DNA of 64,000 nt from Spirometra erinaceieuropaei (lineage: Eukaryota; Platyhelminthes; Cestoda; Diphyllobothriidea; Diphyllobothriidae), in the NCBI GenBank assembly GCA_902702965.1, contig CACRXP010000164.1, positions 79,375-143,374 on the forward strand, written 5' to 3'. The notes below the pieces were generated by a model, which made no database searches, was not told where the DNA came from, and saw only the letters and a list, made by a program, of their open reading frames with translations. Position 1 is the first letter of the stretch, and every line of letters begins with the position of its first letter. Position numbers and translations under genes: made by a program. This document shows positions 23,101-38,100 of the stretch, piece after piece.

Positions 23101-26100
23101 AGTGGTACAGTGTTGGTCTTATAAACACTCACTAAACAAACAAAGTGCGTTCTAAACCTTGGTTAAAGAACCATGGGTTTGGATATAGGTGATTGAAAAA
23201 TTTGAGTAAGTCTTTGACGGCACTTCCTCCTGCTTACATATCAGCGCTTAACAAATGACGTCTTTGCTTTCATCCCGGTTAGTAAGGTCTACAACATGCA
23301 TGCGAAAAATAAATGGGGAAAATACAGACCGTTTGCATAAGAAATTTACCTTGAAAACCTCCAGAGTGACTGCTAGAAAACTTCTTACTCAAACCGCTAC
23401 ATGCTTTTGTATGATCTACCGAAGACTTATGCTCCAGAATAGTGAGTAATGCGGTACCTCTTTAGGCTTGTAAGCGTCTGCTATGCTGCAAACCATAGTC
23501 CTCGCAGCCTGGTGTGAGCTGGCAGTTCTCTGACACCTGGTTCCCTGCTGGTAAATGCACTTGCGCTCCCGCTAGGTATGCAGTTCATGTCCATGGTTGC
23601 CTATTAATCCTCTTCTTTCTGACCCGTTTATTTGGTTGTTGGCCAGAAGCCTGGCTAAGTGTTCATTGCGGACCAAATGGCGTGGTGGTTCGCCTAGATG
23701 CGGGTCCGGCTACGCCAGTCACCTGCGTACTCCCTTGCTTCCGGTCTTCTTGACTATTACTTGACACTGGGCCCAGACGGGGGAGGAGCGGGTGAGCTAA
23801 ATGCTGTGCAAGTCTACTGCCACTATAAACTAATTTAAACACAACTCAAAGGGCATGCTCTCACCCAGCTGTGAGCACACGGTGGGCATCTTCGGCAACG
23901 GCGGTCGAACTATCACCCCGTAGGCAGAGCACACGAAGCGTGTGACAGGGTTTCTTTTTATAGCACTATTACTGGCTGGTTTGTGCATCCACAGATTACT
24001 CGACGTGGTAGGCTCTACCGACAACTTACTGTGATGGTAACGAAAGAAAAAAGGATGAAATGTCAAAGAGAAGGAGGGGGGGGGACACACGCCAGACAAA
24101 TCCCTGCAATCTTGCAGACAAACAACATTGTTTTGAATGAGGGCCCTGACAGACACCCAAAGTATCTCGTCGGGGACAAACAACTCAACGCTGAGCTGGG
24201 GGTGGGCATTTAGCGGCAGAGCAACTGTATTTTGATCTTTGCGACCGTCAGGGAATTGTTAGCGTGGGACGTGACGACTTCGCCAAGACGCAGTCGTCCT
24301 CCGCACAATGGTTTTCTCTTAAATCGTCTCATGGCTCTGCCACGTTGGCGGAAACCCGCAAGACTGAAGGTTGCAAATATTTTTGAGTAGGATGATGTGG
24401 TAAAAAGGAGGGTGTAGTGAAACGTCTGCCTAAAGTAACCGTTTTGGTTGATTACGGCAAATACCAGCATAGAGTTGAGAAGCGGGGCACACGTGAAATC
24501 AGTTAAAAGATTGGTTGTGACGATAATAACCGTAGGAAATTTGCTATCGGCACCTATATTTTGCTGAAAAGACCTCACAGTACTCCAGCTACATAGAATA
24601 ACGTCCTAGACTGAAAATTATATATAGGTTTACGATGACGTTTCTCCATAGTTCCAAAAATTACATATTCTCAGTAGGAACTTCTGACGGTAATTTTTAC
24701 TTCTTACGTGGGTTTTATGTATTTCATTCTTCTAGGAAGTCACTACTTGCAGGTACGGAGTGATTTTTTAAGGAAAATTAGGGATTTAGGCAAGCGTTTA
24801 CTTATTTTTCTGATTAAATGCGTACACGTTCCTGCAAGTCATGTTTCTTCGATTCTTCTTTCAAGAATTTACATATTTAAGTCGCCTTCGAGCATTTTGA
24901 GATTCCTGAGAGTACGCTTCCGGAAATAAATTATGAAGACGAGTGCAGGAGTGATGTACGGTTGATAAAGTGGGAATTAAACAAATATATAAGAGAGGCC
25001 ATAATGTTTTGTAATTATTTGGATTATCGAACTATTCAGTAGGCTCCCATAGGTTTTTAAATCTTGAATGCACTTGAAAAATAGTTATCTGCATCGTGAA
25101 TATTATTTTGTCTGTCTAAAGCAAAGTGATCGTTTCAGTTATCTACTCACAACAATAGAAGTAGAGTCTACTTAAATCAAAATACGTATGAGATCAAACC
25201 AAAAGTTTAGAGCGGGATTTCAACTGAAGTGGGTTACCTGGAACAGCTTTCAGCACCTAAGTTTATTTCAACTGACATTAGGAAAGCCATGATTAATTTC
25301 CTTCCAAAGAGTTTCTACGTCCCCCATTTATATGATTAAAAATCTTAAAAAGAATAAACTATGTTCCCTGTTGATAGCCGTTTATTCGTATAACGCTGGT
25401 GTACTTAAAAGAAAGGGGGAACTTCGGCAATAAGACATGTTTGTATTAGACGGTGTAGAAGGATTGCCGGGGATAAATACATACTCAACCGTTATCTGGC
25501 TTAGTAAAACTGATTAAAAGACATATAATCTTGTTCGCCACTACTTCCATATTTGACGAGCAACAAGTAAACAGCCAGATGCATTCAATTCAGAGAATAT
25601 ACGCTGCAGGGACTCCAAAGACCTTGAGAATGTATTTACACACCGGTTATGATGTATAATAGTTAGGACGCTTTGGAACCCTATTACATTTGCTTTGGAA
25701 GAGCAATATGCACCCTCAGTCGATAATTTATCTTCAGAATACACGCTAAAAATCTTGTTTGGCAGTTAGCACTGTAACCTGGCATAAACTGCCACTTTAA
25801 CTGAACAAACTCTAATGATCGGTCCAAACGCTTTGTAACTTTAATGCATCTACTACATCTAACGTAGAATCTGCGCGGTTTTATTACGTCAGGTAGTTAT
25901 TGCTTCTCCATTAAAATGCTCCAACCAAGAGCCTCTATTTATAGGCATGCCTGTAACTGAGCCTTCGTCAAAGAGCAGTTTAAAACCCGTCCACTCTCGG
26001 ATTTAATCGCAAATTAGGCCGCACACGACTTGCGAAACATCGTCCAATGATCACCGATGTACTGTGTATCTGTTTAACTGACTACGAGGACCATATTGAT

Positions 26101-29100
26101 TCAAGCATATCTTCTACAAGCCTGCTTAAACAGCCATTCCATAAATATGAATATATCCACCGTAGCAATCTTGGTCGTGTTGAAAAGTTGTGCCTAAAAG
26201 AAAGGTGTCTTTCAACCAAAAAAGTTGTTAATTACATTTTCAGAATGCCCACCTATTTATACATGGATATTAATATTCGCGAGTTCAAAAACACCATTTA
26301 CAAAGTGGCTAACTTGGTACCCAATTAGCGCACCATATCCGGAGCACCAAAATGTATCCTTATAATTTCAGAAAAAAAACGGTTTCGTTCTCGGAAGAGC
26401 AGTTTTAAAAATAAAAGATGTTTCTGCAATACAAATTTTTCAAGTGAAACATTAAAAAAGACAATTTCAAACAGAGCGAGACGAAATTAGTTTGCATAAT
26501 TTCCAGAGGATGTCACAGAAGGTTTTGTAAAATATACTTTTCAGCCAGGTAGACAGTTAGTTAGAACTATGCTCAATCAGAGTTTAGATTAATACTGTGC
26601 GCAAGTAATATTTCCCGATAATCTTTGACGATATCGCAAATAAGCACCGTTTTTTTTACCTTCATGCATATGCAAACGTATGGGTTCTAAATTTACGAGA
26701 TTTGATGCATAATGTACGTCGTTATTTCACATATAAAACGTTCTTGAGGAGCTCAAGTTTCACAGTACTCATCAAACTGCTGTTCAGTGCGAGCTCTCAG
26801 GCATCCGTTCTCTAAACCTTAAAGCCTTGTTCACTGTGAAAAACGCGCCCTTTATCTGTATTCAAATGCCGAGCATATCTCCTGTTACTCCTGTTACGTT
26901 ATTTTAACATTGTCAAAAGATGAGAGAGGGAGGGGAAAGGAGAGAGAGAGAGGAAAATGGGACCGTTTGCAATAGCTGCTCATGCTGTCTTTTTACCCTC
27001 CTTCATGTCAATTTTCTGTTTCAGAGTCTAGCGTAGACTGACGGTTGTTTATGCACATGTTATTATTGCACATACAGTGAGGACACTTACGTCGTAAAGA
27101 AAACGTGATCGGAATCTTTTCTGGACCAATGGGCAGTGAGGGAACTCGGGGGATTGCGCATAAACAGGAGTCACCGGTGGGTTTCGCGTCACCCGTCCTT
27201 GTTTTCTGTTCCTCCAGACTCGCGAAGTAGAGGGCCAGCAGAAATGGCCGGTCATCATCTTGAAGGAAGAAGGTAATTTTCCTGTTTAAGTTGCACTACG
27301 GTCTCAGCGGGCATCTTTAAATACACGGGAACCGTCTGCATGTGTACTCCATTGTACCACAACCGATGGCAAATGGGGATACATTTGCTCGAAAGAGACG
27401 TGGGCCGGGCGGATCAAAGCATGAAGTAAGAGCCAAAGCTCTTACTTGGGAGATAGGATAAGTAGATTATAAAATCGCCCTGAAAGTGGTACTCTGCCTT
27501 CATGCTGCACCTGTTTGTAAGGCATGCAGTAGCACCAACACCTGCACATCAACATCACCCATCGACACGCAACACAGACGATAGACTGACACTTCTCACG
27601 CAAGTGGGAAGTGTGCTTCTCGGCTCCGTCTCCATGGAGCCCCTCTGCTGCATGTGTGATCCGAGCCTGAGAGTATCACGATGCGCCAAGCGTCGTGGGC
27701 TGGAAAGTTGCTGGCTGACGCCTCAACTCAGTCCACACAATCAGTCCAGTTGTGCGTTTGTGTGAAGTGGCGGACTGGTGGACTGAGAGTCAGGCTGCAA
27801 GAACTCCTTTCTGACGTAACCTCTGGCCCTCTAGCGCATGTGAGGAGTGTGTGTGTACATGCGTATTGTCTCTCAGTCGATTACTGACTGATTATCCGGC
27901 CTTTGAAGGATGACGGCACGGGCTAAATGCAGGACTCCGTCGAACCCTCCTAGACCAAAGGATTGCGTGCTTCTGCGATACAAGTCGTGTGGATGTCTGC
28001 CTAGTCATCCTACTCTTGTTGAACCGCTTACTTTGGATTTGGTCAGAATCCTGGCCAAGTGTTTGCCGTAGACCAGGGGTGTGGTGGTACACCTAGGCGA
28101 GGGTGCCGTCGCGCTAGGCATCTGCACGATCTCCCGCCTCCGGTTCTCTTTACTATTTCTTCACATCGGACTAGGATGCGGAGGATGAGAGGGTGAGGCA
28201 GATGCTGTGCAAGTTTACTACCACTACAAAACTAAGTCACGCACAGGTCCCATTCCTATGAGCAGAGGTAAACTGTTACGGTAATTTCCGGCTTGCTTAA
28301 TCAGCCATGGGTCATGGTCGTACCCTAAATCAAGCCATATGCTCTAGAGCTTGGGGCCCGGCTCATGCTCTATCAACTGCCATCGAAACATCAAAACAGG
28401 CCTGGGAGTTGCTTCACCGATCTAGGTAGTTTGTAGGACAGAATCATGGCAGCCTGTTTTGGCCTGGGGAAACTCGCGTCAAAAGCACTCGTGGGTGGCG
28501 GCATCGCGACAATCAAGTAAGCTGCATCGGTAAGGTCCTTTTACACGTGACCTGCAAGGTACAGTCAGAACGTACGCTTGCGCTGACGTATCCGACCTTG
28601 CGACTGTTTGATGTTTTAAAACCCAACTGCCAAGCACGTCGTGTAGTAAGTGCGTCAGTTCATGAAAAATAAACAAAGTTTTCCAGGCAGCGGTGTTGAT
28701 GACGATGGTGGTGGTGTTGGTGGTGGTGGTGGTGGCGGTGACGGTGGTGGTGGTGGTGGTGGTGACGGTGGTGGTGGTGGTGCGAAGTTTCTGTGTGAGT
28801 TCTCCACGAAAATGAGTCATTGATATTTTAACAGCTGTAGGGGATGAAGATGCATGAGAGGAATTTACCCGCCAGCTTTATCTCGTAGGGTGCGGCTGAT
28901 GCGTCGGTGTAAGAAGCGAAAATGGCAGAATTGTAACCGGAACGCTGGAATAAGATTGAGAAGTAAGAATTAAAGGAGAGCTTTCAAATAATTATTAGGG
29001 GATGTAATCGGGTAGTTAACGGAAATTTCGTAGACTTGCAGTCACGGTGAGTAGTCATCAGAGTTCACAAAGCAAATTAAGACAAGTGTGTCCAGAAAAT

Positions 29101-32100
29101 TACTAGTATTCCGCTTGGCCGGACGCAGATTAGTATGACCGGCTGTCGGCAGGCTTGTGATAGGATAAAATTATCTGGAACTTTAAAGAATATTGCCGCT
29201 TAACTCGAGAGTCTAAAGCTTAAAATGTTGGAAGTTAAATAACGGACGAACACCTTTCGCTCAAGAAAGAAAGGTCAAACAGCCTAAGATAGCTTATCTC
29301 CTGGAGTTTTCACAATGCCTGTTGTTATAATTACACAAGACTAAATGCAGAGGCGTAAAGTACAGGCAAGTTTTATGTTTCTGTGACAGTCTACCTCGAC
29401 CATGGAGTCAAATCGGGTTGGTTTATGTCCCCGAACATGACGACCAGGACAATGAGGCTGAAGCAAGGCATTCCTGTTCATCCACTTGTGTCAAGCGTCC
29501 TATTCCCCCACCATTATTGGCAAGTTTTCTTAACAGCTTCTGATCACATTGTCTACTGCCTTTAGAATTTCAGTAGCACGGTTCCAAGGAGCACCGTTTC
29601 GTTGCCAATCGAACATCTAGCTGGTCTGTTCTCCTAGTCTCCAAGGGTCAGATAAGTCAGTATAGCCTGCCCTGCACGAAATAACTGACTTTCGTACATG
29701 GGATTCCATTTACCCAATTGACTGATGCACACAGGTTTTGTTGGAAATGCCGGGCCTGACCATCTGTGCCCATCTAAAGTCGTAAATCTACTAGGTGTGG
29801 TGGCTGTTCCAAAAAATAAATTTTAGACGCAGAAGATGAATCGAGGAACATGCATATGGTATCGATAAAGTTAAGGAACATAAAAAATACAGGCATTATA
29901 ATAATGTCAAATATCAAATTACATTAACCATATGTTACGTAGTTTATGTATTATGTAATATGTGTATCAACATATTTAGTATATCCTTGAACTGACGAAT
30001 TCTGAAACTATTGCAAAATTTGAATTTCGAAAGTGATGTCATGAGCTATAATGTCTTACTTGTTTTATTATTTTTTGTAGTTCTTAATGTAAGCAGGATG
30101 TCGGTAGGATATTTTCAAAACATCTAACTTTCTGAAGCTTCATTTTGGATTGTGGGTTATTTTTACTCACAGAGACGCACCCGTATTAGTTGGGTGCTCA
30201 CGCAAGCCGATACCACGACCGTCAGTCGAGAATACCCGTACTTTGTGCATGTCTGTCCGCATTACATCCCATCTTCTATCTGAATTCCGCTTATGTGTGC
30301 CGTATCCACTCGTGTGGATGTAGTGGTCTAATGGCCCAAAACGGGCCACGAAGTAGATGCGCTGGACAAATAGGGGGGAGGCAAATTGGATTCTGGTAGG
30401 CGTTGGCGGGAATAAACACCCAGGACAAATGCCAACATTTGGGATGTTACGTCAGGCCGAGGTGCCAGCAGGCGTTATCGGGAATGCAGGTCGGTTTGCA
30501 GGCTCACTCCCGCCAATTGACAGACGAGACGTTCCGCCCTGTCGTATAAAATCCTGGTTGGTGTCCTTTGTGGACCAGGGGGGTTTGGTGGTGCGCCCAA
30601 GTGTAGGTTTTCGTCGTGTCAGTCACCCCCTCCATCTCCCGCCTCCGGCCACCGGGTTGGTGAGGAGAGAGTGTGGCAGATGCAGTATAAGTCACCTTCC
30701 CTGCACTCACCCTACTGAGCACAACCCGGTGGACATCGTGTGTCAGGACGGTCAAAATGTCCGATGTAGTAAACTTCGCACCTAATGCAGCTGGTTGCTC
30801 ACTCACAGGCGAATTGACCTGCCTTGCTAACAGCTGGCGCCCGTCCGCGTACTTAGACACCAAATTGACGCCACTGCCTGCTATCCCTTCTTCCCATTTT
30901 AAACCGCGGTGTAGAAGTCATAGTAATAGTTACTCCTGTGAGGTAAATGTGATGCTATGAGTAGCGTTAATTGCACCCGCCCTAGGATGCCTTTAACACA
31001 GGCTATTGGCGGCGCTATATGCGAAATGAGTCAACATCACGACAGTACGAAAAGATTGCAACAGACATTACAGCAGTAACAACTTACGCTAACGTTGAAG
31101 GCTTCCAGGGCCTGTTCTCTTAATTTGGCTGCGGTCACAGACAGGTTGATTCGCAGGTATTTGTGCACACACTGCGAAAGGGAATGTCTTCATTAAAAAA
31201 GAACAGATGTACCACTGCAGTGTAAAATTCTGGCGATCTATTGCCAAGCTAGCAGTATTTTACTACAGCCTTTATAGGATTCAATGTTTACGCTAGGCTT
31301 AGAAATAATAACATAACCTAATTAGGGCGATGACTGTCCGTAAATATGGAATGCAAACGAGTCCTCTTTTGGAATAACGGTTGAAATGGCACCTTGTGAG
31401 TGAACAGCTACTAAATTACAAAGCAGTGTCAAAGGATTAGAATAACTAATTAAAAGACTTCACCAGGCGGGCCATGCACTTTGGGCGCCCTCTATTTACT
31501 CTAATGCTGGCAATAGATCAAAGCAGAGACTGAAATTCCTAATTTATTGACAGTTTTGTCGAAAAGTTTGATAATCCTATACAGAATATCATGATTTGAA
31601 ACATTTGCTCGAAATAAAATCAAGTTGTTTTCGAAAAGCAACTTACGTTCTCCGGCGCAACGTGATTCATGACCTTGACCATGAGTTGGTGGGCTGCCAT
31701 CACACCCTGCGCCTGATCGATTGCACTGAAAGGTCGTTAAACGTCAATTAAAATTTCGTGGCCCAACTTTCAGGACTGACCTTAGATCCTATCGGCTGGC
31801 TAGGATGATTGCTTTTATAGGGGACAGAAGTACAAAACTTCACACGCACGCTGTTGCATCTTAAATGGTCAAGGAAATCAGACGGACTTTATATGACCTG
31901 AAGATTCCTAGTAAAAACGAGGACACGTGACGTATCTAAAGTTTTCGACCCAACGAGCTTATGTGTGCACACATGCTTAGGAGACAGGCTAGAAAAACGA
32001 AGGAGTGTTACAAAAAACCAAAAAAGAAGGTACTCGCTAAAAGCTTTTTTTGAGTACCTGTGCTGCAAGTATGATACATTTTGACCCTAAATAATATACT

Positions 32101-35100
32101 AATAGCTGCCTGTAGGCAGTTAATGAATGTTGCGCCGTTATCCCCTGTGGCTGATGGACTTTGTCCCAAGTATTCATTCGTAAAATTTCGATTTGCGTCT
32201 ATAGGCCTTAGTACACACTGACCTACTCCAAGTTCGAAGTTAATTTCTTAGGAAATTAAAAAGCAACAAAATAAAGGAGGCTGTCAGTGTCTGCATTTAG
32301 CCATGTCTGACCCCAAGTTTAGATAGCCTGAAATTCGAGCATAGATTCGTCGTTCATTCAGTGTTAAACCCGAACCTCTGTCGTTACGCGCAATTGCTTG
32401 TTTGAGTCAGCTGGATACTTACTAACACACCACCTGCCATACCGCGGTATTGTTAACTAACGATCGTAGACGAGAATCCTATTGTGGGTGTCATGAACCG
32501 ATGACCCATTTCCATGCGGTAATTTGATGTGACCAGGAATGACAGGCGAAGACCAATAAAGACAGTCAGTCATTTCAAACCCTTTCAAGTCTTTTTTTAC
32601 CCATCCATGCCACTCACTAACACGGCACAGACCTTTCCCGGATCGAGATCTCCTAGACGTCTCAATTGTATTATGATATCTAGGGGTTAAGGAGAACATA
32701 ACGAAAGCGCCTCTGTTACCAAGCGTGTAGGTTATGTTGAGTCTGTCATCCAGATACATATTTAAACGGCAAACTTCATGAAGACTCAGAATATGAAAAA
32801 ATTCCGCAACAGCTGTAAAATCATAAAGCCCTTTTAAAACCGGAATAATCCATGTTTCCTAACCCCAAAAGAAGATCGGAAGATTGATAGATAGGAATTC
32901 CAGTGATGTCTTACCGAACATATACATGAGCAACCGTTTCTGGGTATCTGAACTCGATGCAGAAAAGTTATACTTTTTAGTGTGCTCTCCGACGGAATCT
33001 TAAAGAATGCCCGATAAGTTCGCAGACACAGAGCTAACATTTGATTGTGCACGCAGTAAACTAAGGTTACTTTACGTGCATACCATTGGTGAACTCCATC
33101 ATCTAAATTATCTTGGTTCCGGGTAGCATATTTGGAGATAAAGTTAGACCAGCATTCAGTATCATATCCAGATTGCGTGATCGAACTGTGACATACTAAT
33201 TACCACCACACTCCTGTAACTGAGTATTTTCTATGTCGTCCAGCGGTCTTACTTGTAAAATATTCGGCTAGAGGTGTTAATAAATAGACTGCCCTAGTTC
33301 AGGGCTCATACTTCCCTGGGCCTGCAATTGAAATATGGTTCACTGACGATGGCAAAGGAATCAGAAACTACCATTTGAGGCAGTTCTTGAGGGGTCATAA
33401 GGGTGCATTTAGGTATAGCAGCACATACAATTTACGATGGAGGAGGAAGAGAACCACCAACTGGCCTTCCTGGATGTCCCCGTTTGCCACAAAGATTGTG
33501 GTGGCCTAGAGACCAAAGTGTTCAGGAAAAAGACAAATGCGATGCAAGTACTGAACTTCAACAGCAACTACCCGATCAGTCACCAACGCTGCTGTAAAAT
33601 AGCACTGCAGTGAGCAGATGGACAAGATTGCCGAACTACAATAATCTCGACGGGTGTTCAAAGCCACTGGCCAGCCGCGCAACCGCGTCAACCAGTGCAT
33701 ACGCAGGAGAGAAGAAAGGCCAAACCGCACTGACCCCACATTTTGGCGGGCACTTCCGTATTTCAAGAACCTTTCGGAAGCTTTCGGCCGCCTTCTCACA
33801 CCACTTGGGGTTCGAGTTGCACATAGTCTGGAGGCAACCGTCAGGCGTCAGACAAAGAAACCGAAAGAAGCGTTGCCATAGCATGGTTTACTGGCTCCCA
33901 GTCCATTAACAAGTGTAATGACCTTCTCCTTCCGTACTTGGCGTTGAGACTTCGCCTATGCGGAGTAATTAGCCACAGGTGAACATGGTGGTCGGTGGGT
34001 CAGATGATCAAGCAATCGTCACACTAACATCCTGTACACGTGATCTAATTGCAGCAATTAACCATGCGAATGTCCGCCATCAAACAATCATCACACGAAG
34101 TGCAACGATCCCTGATGGAGGGGGAGTCGTGAATATTCATAGGTATGCGGTGGCATGGCGACTGCATCCTATAAAAACTGCAGCCCCTTATGCATGAACC
34201 ATCCGTATCTGCTGGAATCCGTTCCAGCTGGAATCCGAAACGCCAGGAGAATAGAGCTTTTGTCACAGCGATTGTGCCTCCTTCTTCACGCTCAACAATT
34301 CGTTAAATGACTCCGCATCATACTGGTGAATTGGACTGCACTTACGATCACACAGAATAGTTTGCATGCAATAAAAATTTTTAAGGCTTTGTAGCTATAA
34401 TAAAAAGGTCTATCATCTATCCTCCAAGGAGCCAGTAGTGAACAAGTAAGAAACCTTAAAATTTCAGACTGAGACTTTTAGTACAATGGAGTTAGCCCCT
34501 ATGGCAACGGCCACATGCCAGATCGGGTTATAAGCAAGACCAGTGCGTCCACACCTTTGGCACAGGTGCCTAGTGACGGCGAATACATTGCAGGCAAGAG
34601 GTTCTGTGCGGTAGAGAACGGCCTTAGGCCGTCTCTCAACCCCACCGGTCCGATCTGCATCTTAATTTACTTAGTCTAATGCCTAGATAATGGGCCTTGG
34701 GAGATGGTTCACAAGAATCAGGCACCTCGCTCTCTCTCTCTCCTCCGATCTGTCGCCAGCGGTCAAGCCCTCCGCCTCCTCCTCCTCCGCTCGCTCTCCG
34801 TCGAGCAAATATGCAAATTGTAGAAGTTTGTGTGCTTGCCTACACCTCAACTACGTGCTCTGGACCTGACTGGGCGACAGAGGTCTGAGGCATCATGTGC
34901 GAGTGCGTGTTACAGGCGTTGCTGCTCCAGAAAGCATACGGCCATGAGGGCCTATGCACACACACAAAGTGAGACCGCCAGCTTGGGATCTTTTTATGTG
35001 GGCATGCCTGTGTTTCTCACAACAGGCTGTGTATGTGTGTGCAGGCACGCTCCACCTAGCAATGCCGTGGCGGTTTCTGCAACGTTGGTTCTATTCGCTC

Positions 35101-38100
35101 CTGCCGTAGAGTGCTAAAACAAGTGTCGGTGGGCTGGTTAAGGCAGTGAATCCAGGACTTAGTTGTGCTGACTGATGCTGGCAGCACGGTTTGCACAAGT
35201 CTTCGTGGAGAACTTCACTTAAGGTGCTCCAGAGATAAAGATCATCTAGGAGCTGTTAGACGATCTGAGGTCCACAGTCCGTTTCTATGCTCTCAAACTG
35301 GACCAGCAAATATGGACACTAGGGTAGAGAAGCTGGTCTTTGATAGGACCAGGGAGTTGGCTTTAAGCAAGACTACCTGAGAGTCAGTTGTGGCCTGGTG
35401 CTCTGGCCTAAAGCCAAGTAGGCCAGCATACTGCACTCTAGACATCTTGCTCACGATCGAAATAAAAACTCGGAACACTTAAATGACACTGCAACGTGAA
35501 GATCGGAGTAAGCATAAGCTGGAATCATTTCACACGCTAAGGTAGACCGAATATTCAGTGAGTATCTACCCAACTGCTTATCATTTAACAGGGAAAGAAG
35601 TCCTTATTTGCTCTGATATGTAATTTCCATCATTTGAAAAGATGAAGATGCGTAATAAAAACGTGTGCGACAATGCCTAACGTAAAACAGGATATCTAGA
35701 CTGTATGAAGGAAGCGCTGAATTGAAACTTTTGAACTTGGCAGTGAGGACATGATAGTTTGACCGTTGCAACCGACGTTGTCCACTGTGTGCTCCACCGC
35801 ATGATGAGTCCGACAGGGGTACTTGCGTGTGAATTAGTCTATACTGAAAGTAAATTAACTCAGCATCTACCGCACTCTCTCCTCCCTACCTGGTCGCGGT
35901 TTCAAGACTCATTAAAGAATAGTGGAGGCGAAAGAGGACGCATATAGTTGGCGCGGTCGGACCCCAACCTAGGCGTCCCACCACATAATAACAGTAGCGT
36001 AATGTCATGCCGCAAAGTCATTTATATAAAACACCCATATTGGAGATTTGCGTAACTAACCTAACCTAAACAAACATGACCAATACTTAAGTATAGTCAA
36101 CGCTCTAGCCACATGGACTAGGAGGCCTCATTTCAATTCGCAGTGGGCCAACGTACCCGTTTCCGTAAACAATCAAACTATCTTTCACCAGATGAATGCC
36201 TGGCTCTCTTTGAATACGTGTCGTAGGTTGGTATGGGACTGGCGCTGCCGAGTTTTTCACACTTTTATCAGTGTGAATATTCAGACCTATCAAAAACACA
36301 TATTAACCTATGTTTACTAATGTTTCCCAAGAATTTCACATTCACAAACCCTCCCTATATGAAACGTACATAGACCAGTTTACTTTGCATATTTTAACTT
36401 AGTCCCCGAGTTTTGTAATACGCAGGAATTATTTGACCCACCATTGGAGTTGCGACCGGCAGTGTATCCAGGAGCGGAAGTCGGGAAACTGCAGACAGTA
36501 GCGGTGACTGGGCGGCCAGTAGAGACTGAGGACGTTGTCAGTAGAGCTGCCTTCTGAATCAGCCAAAACTGCAGTGGCGAGTTGATGGGATTGTTGGGCG
36601 CTGCAGCAGCTCTCGCTGCCGGTGAACAAGCCGTCCTCCATCTGTCCCTCGGCCAGGTCCTCGTTGCTGGCCGTGGAGACGCCGGAGGAGGAAGAGGAGA
36701 GAAAAGCCGGCTGCGGTGACACTGAGGTGCCGATGGCGGAGTCGCCCTGTGAAGCTGGCGGCAGAATTGAGTGCTGGGAGAGGTTAATGGAGTTCTCCGA
36801 GCTGGTGTCCAGGGAGGCATTTTGTGAACTGCAGGCTCGTCCGGTGCTTGGCTGTTGAATGCCCAGAAAGGCAACCGGAGCGCAGGCGACAATGGTGTAA
36901 CTTGTGGCGTCGGATTGCTCTTCTGTCTGGCATGGCCGGACTAGCAGAACCACGTCGGTGCAGATGAGAAGAAGGACCTGTGTTGTGGTCTCCTTGAAGT
37001 TGCTACTTGCAGGATGCTAAAAAGACACATGGCCAATTTAGACGCGACCTTCAAGTTAGAATGGCAGAAATTTGCATCCAGCAGGTTTTATCGGTTTGTA
37101 GGGGAGGATGGGTGGGGGGGTTAGGCAGAGATCAGAATGTGCAACGGTGTCATTCATTCCTCTACTTCGAACTGGATCATGGGAGCTCACGACAGACTGC
37201 CATAGGCTGCAAATTATCACGTCTGAATTTCAAACCTCAAAGTCTAACTTATGGCGACAGAAGTCATAATATGGTTGCTTCTCGTCTTGCGTTTCAACCT
37301 TTCTGCTTTAGTGAGTTTCAAAGGCGAGTAGAAACATGTGACCTGCAACAATTCAATCTAAATCATCGGTAAGCTGCTTTAACTGTTGTTTATTTACAAG
37401 GAAGCATACGGCATCGTTTACTGGCCGCTGAAAAACTCGAGTAAATAAGATTATATATATATATATATATTGCTGATTAAAGCGAGAATGCGCGTTTCCG
37501 GATATAATTGAGAAGATAAGGCGCTCAGAGGAACCAGGGATTTATTTGCGTGACGTTTCGAAAGCAGATAAGCTTCCATCATCGGAGGTGGGTTGCGTAC
37601 TGCACGTCACAGTATTTATGGGTTTTCCTTCATGCTGGCGTGTTAGTGAGTTCCAACGCCTCCCCCTCTCCCCACACCCGACAAACGATGAGGAGAAACC
37701 GATGCCGCCATGACAAGAATCGCCATAACTTGTGATGCAGCGCGCTGGAAGTCAATGACACGCCAGTACGAAGGAAAACCCATAAATACTGTGACGTGCA
37801 GTACGCAACCCACCTCCAATGATGGAAGCTTGTCTGCTTTCGAAACGTCAGGCCAATAAATCCATGGTTCCCGTGATCGCATTATCTTCTCATATATACA
37901 TATAAATGGTAGAGGGGCGTTAATCAATCGTTCTTACGGAACTCGTTCCGTTGAGCCTTATGGGCTCTCTCTCGAGTCCAACCAGCAGCCGCACAGCGGC
38001 GTATGATATAGAAGTAATGCTAGTACCGGTAACTACATACTGCCTATATTATGCGCTGCCGTTCGGCCGCTAGTCAGACTCAAGAGAGAGCCCATAATGC

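Noticed and set aside
28479..28820. 113-codon minus-strand frame with long Thr runs
   Set aside because: The Thr runs are the GGT microsatellite read in reverse; the flanks have no protein pattern.
36380..36892. Alternative minus-strand frame of 170 codons over the PH exon
   Set aside because: The Pro/Ala/Thr-rich text is a frame shadow; PH residues and splice phases support the other frame.
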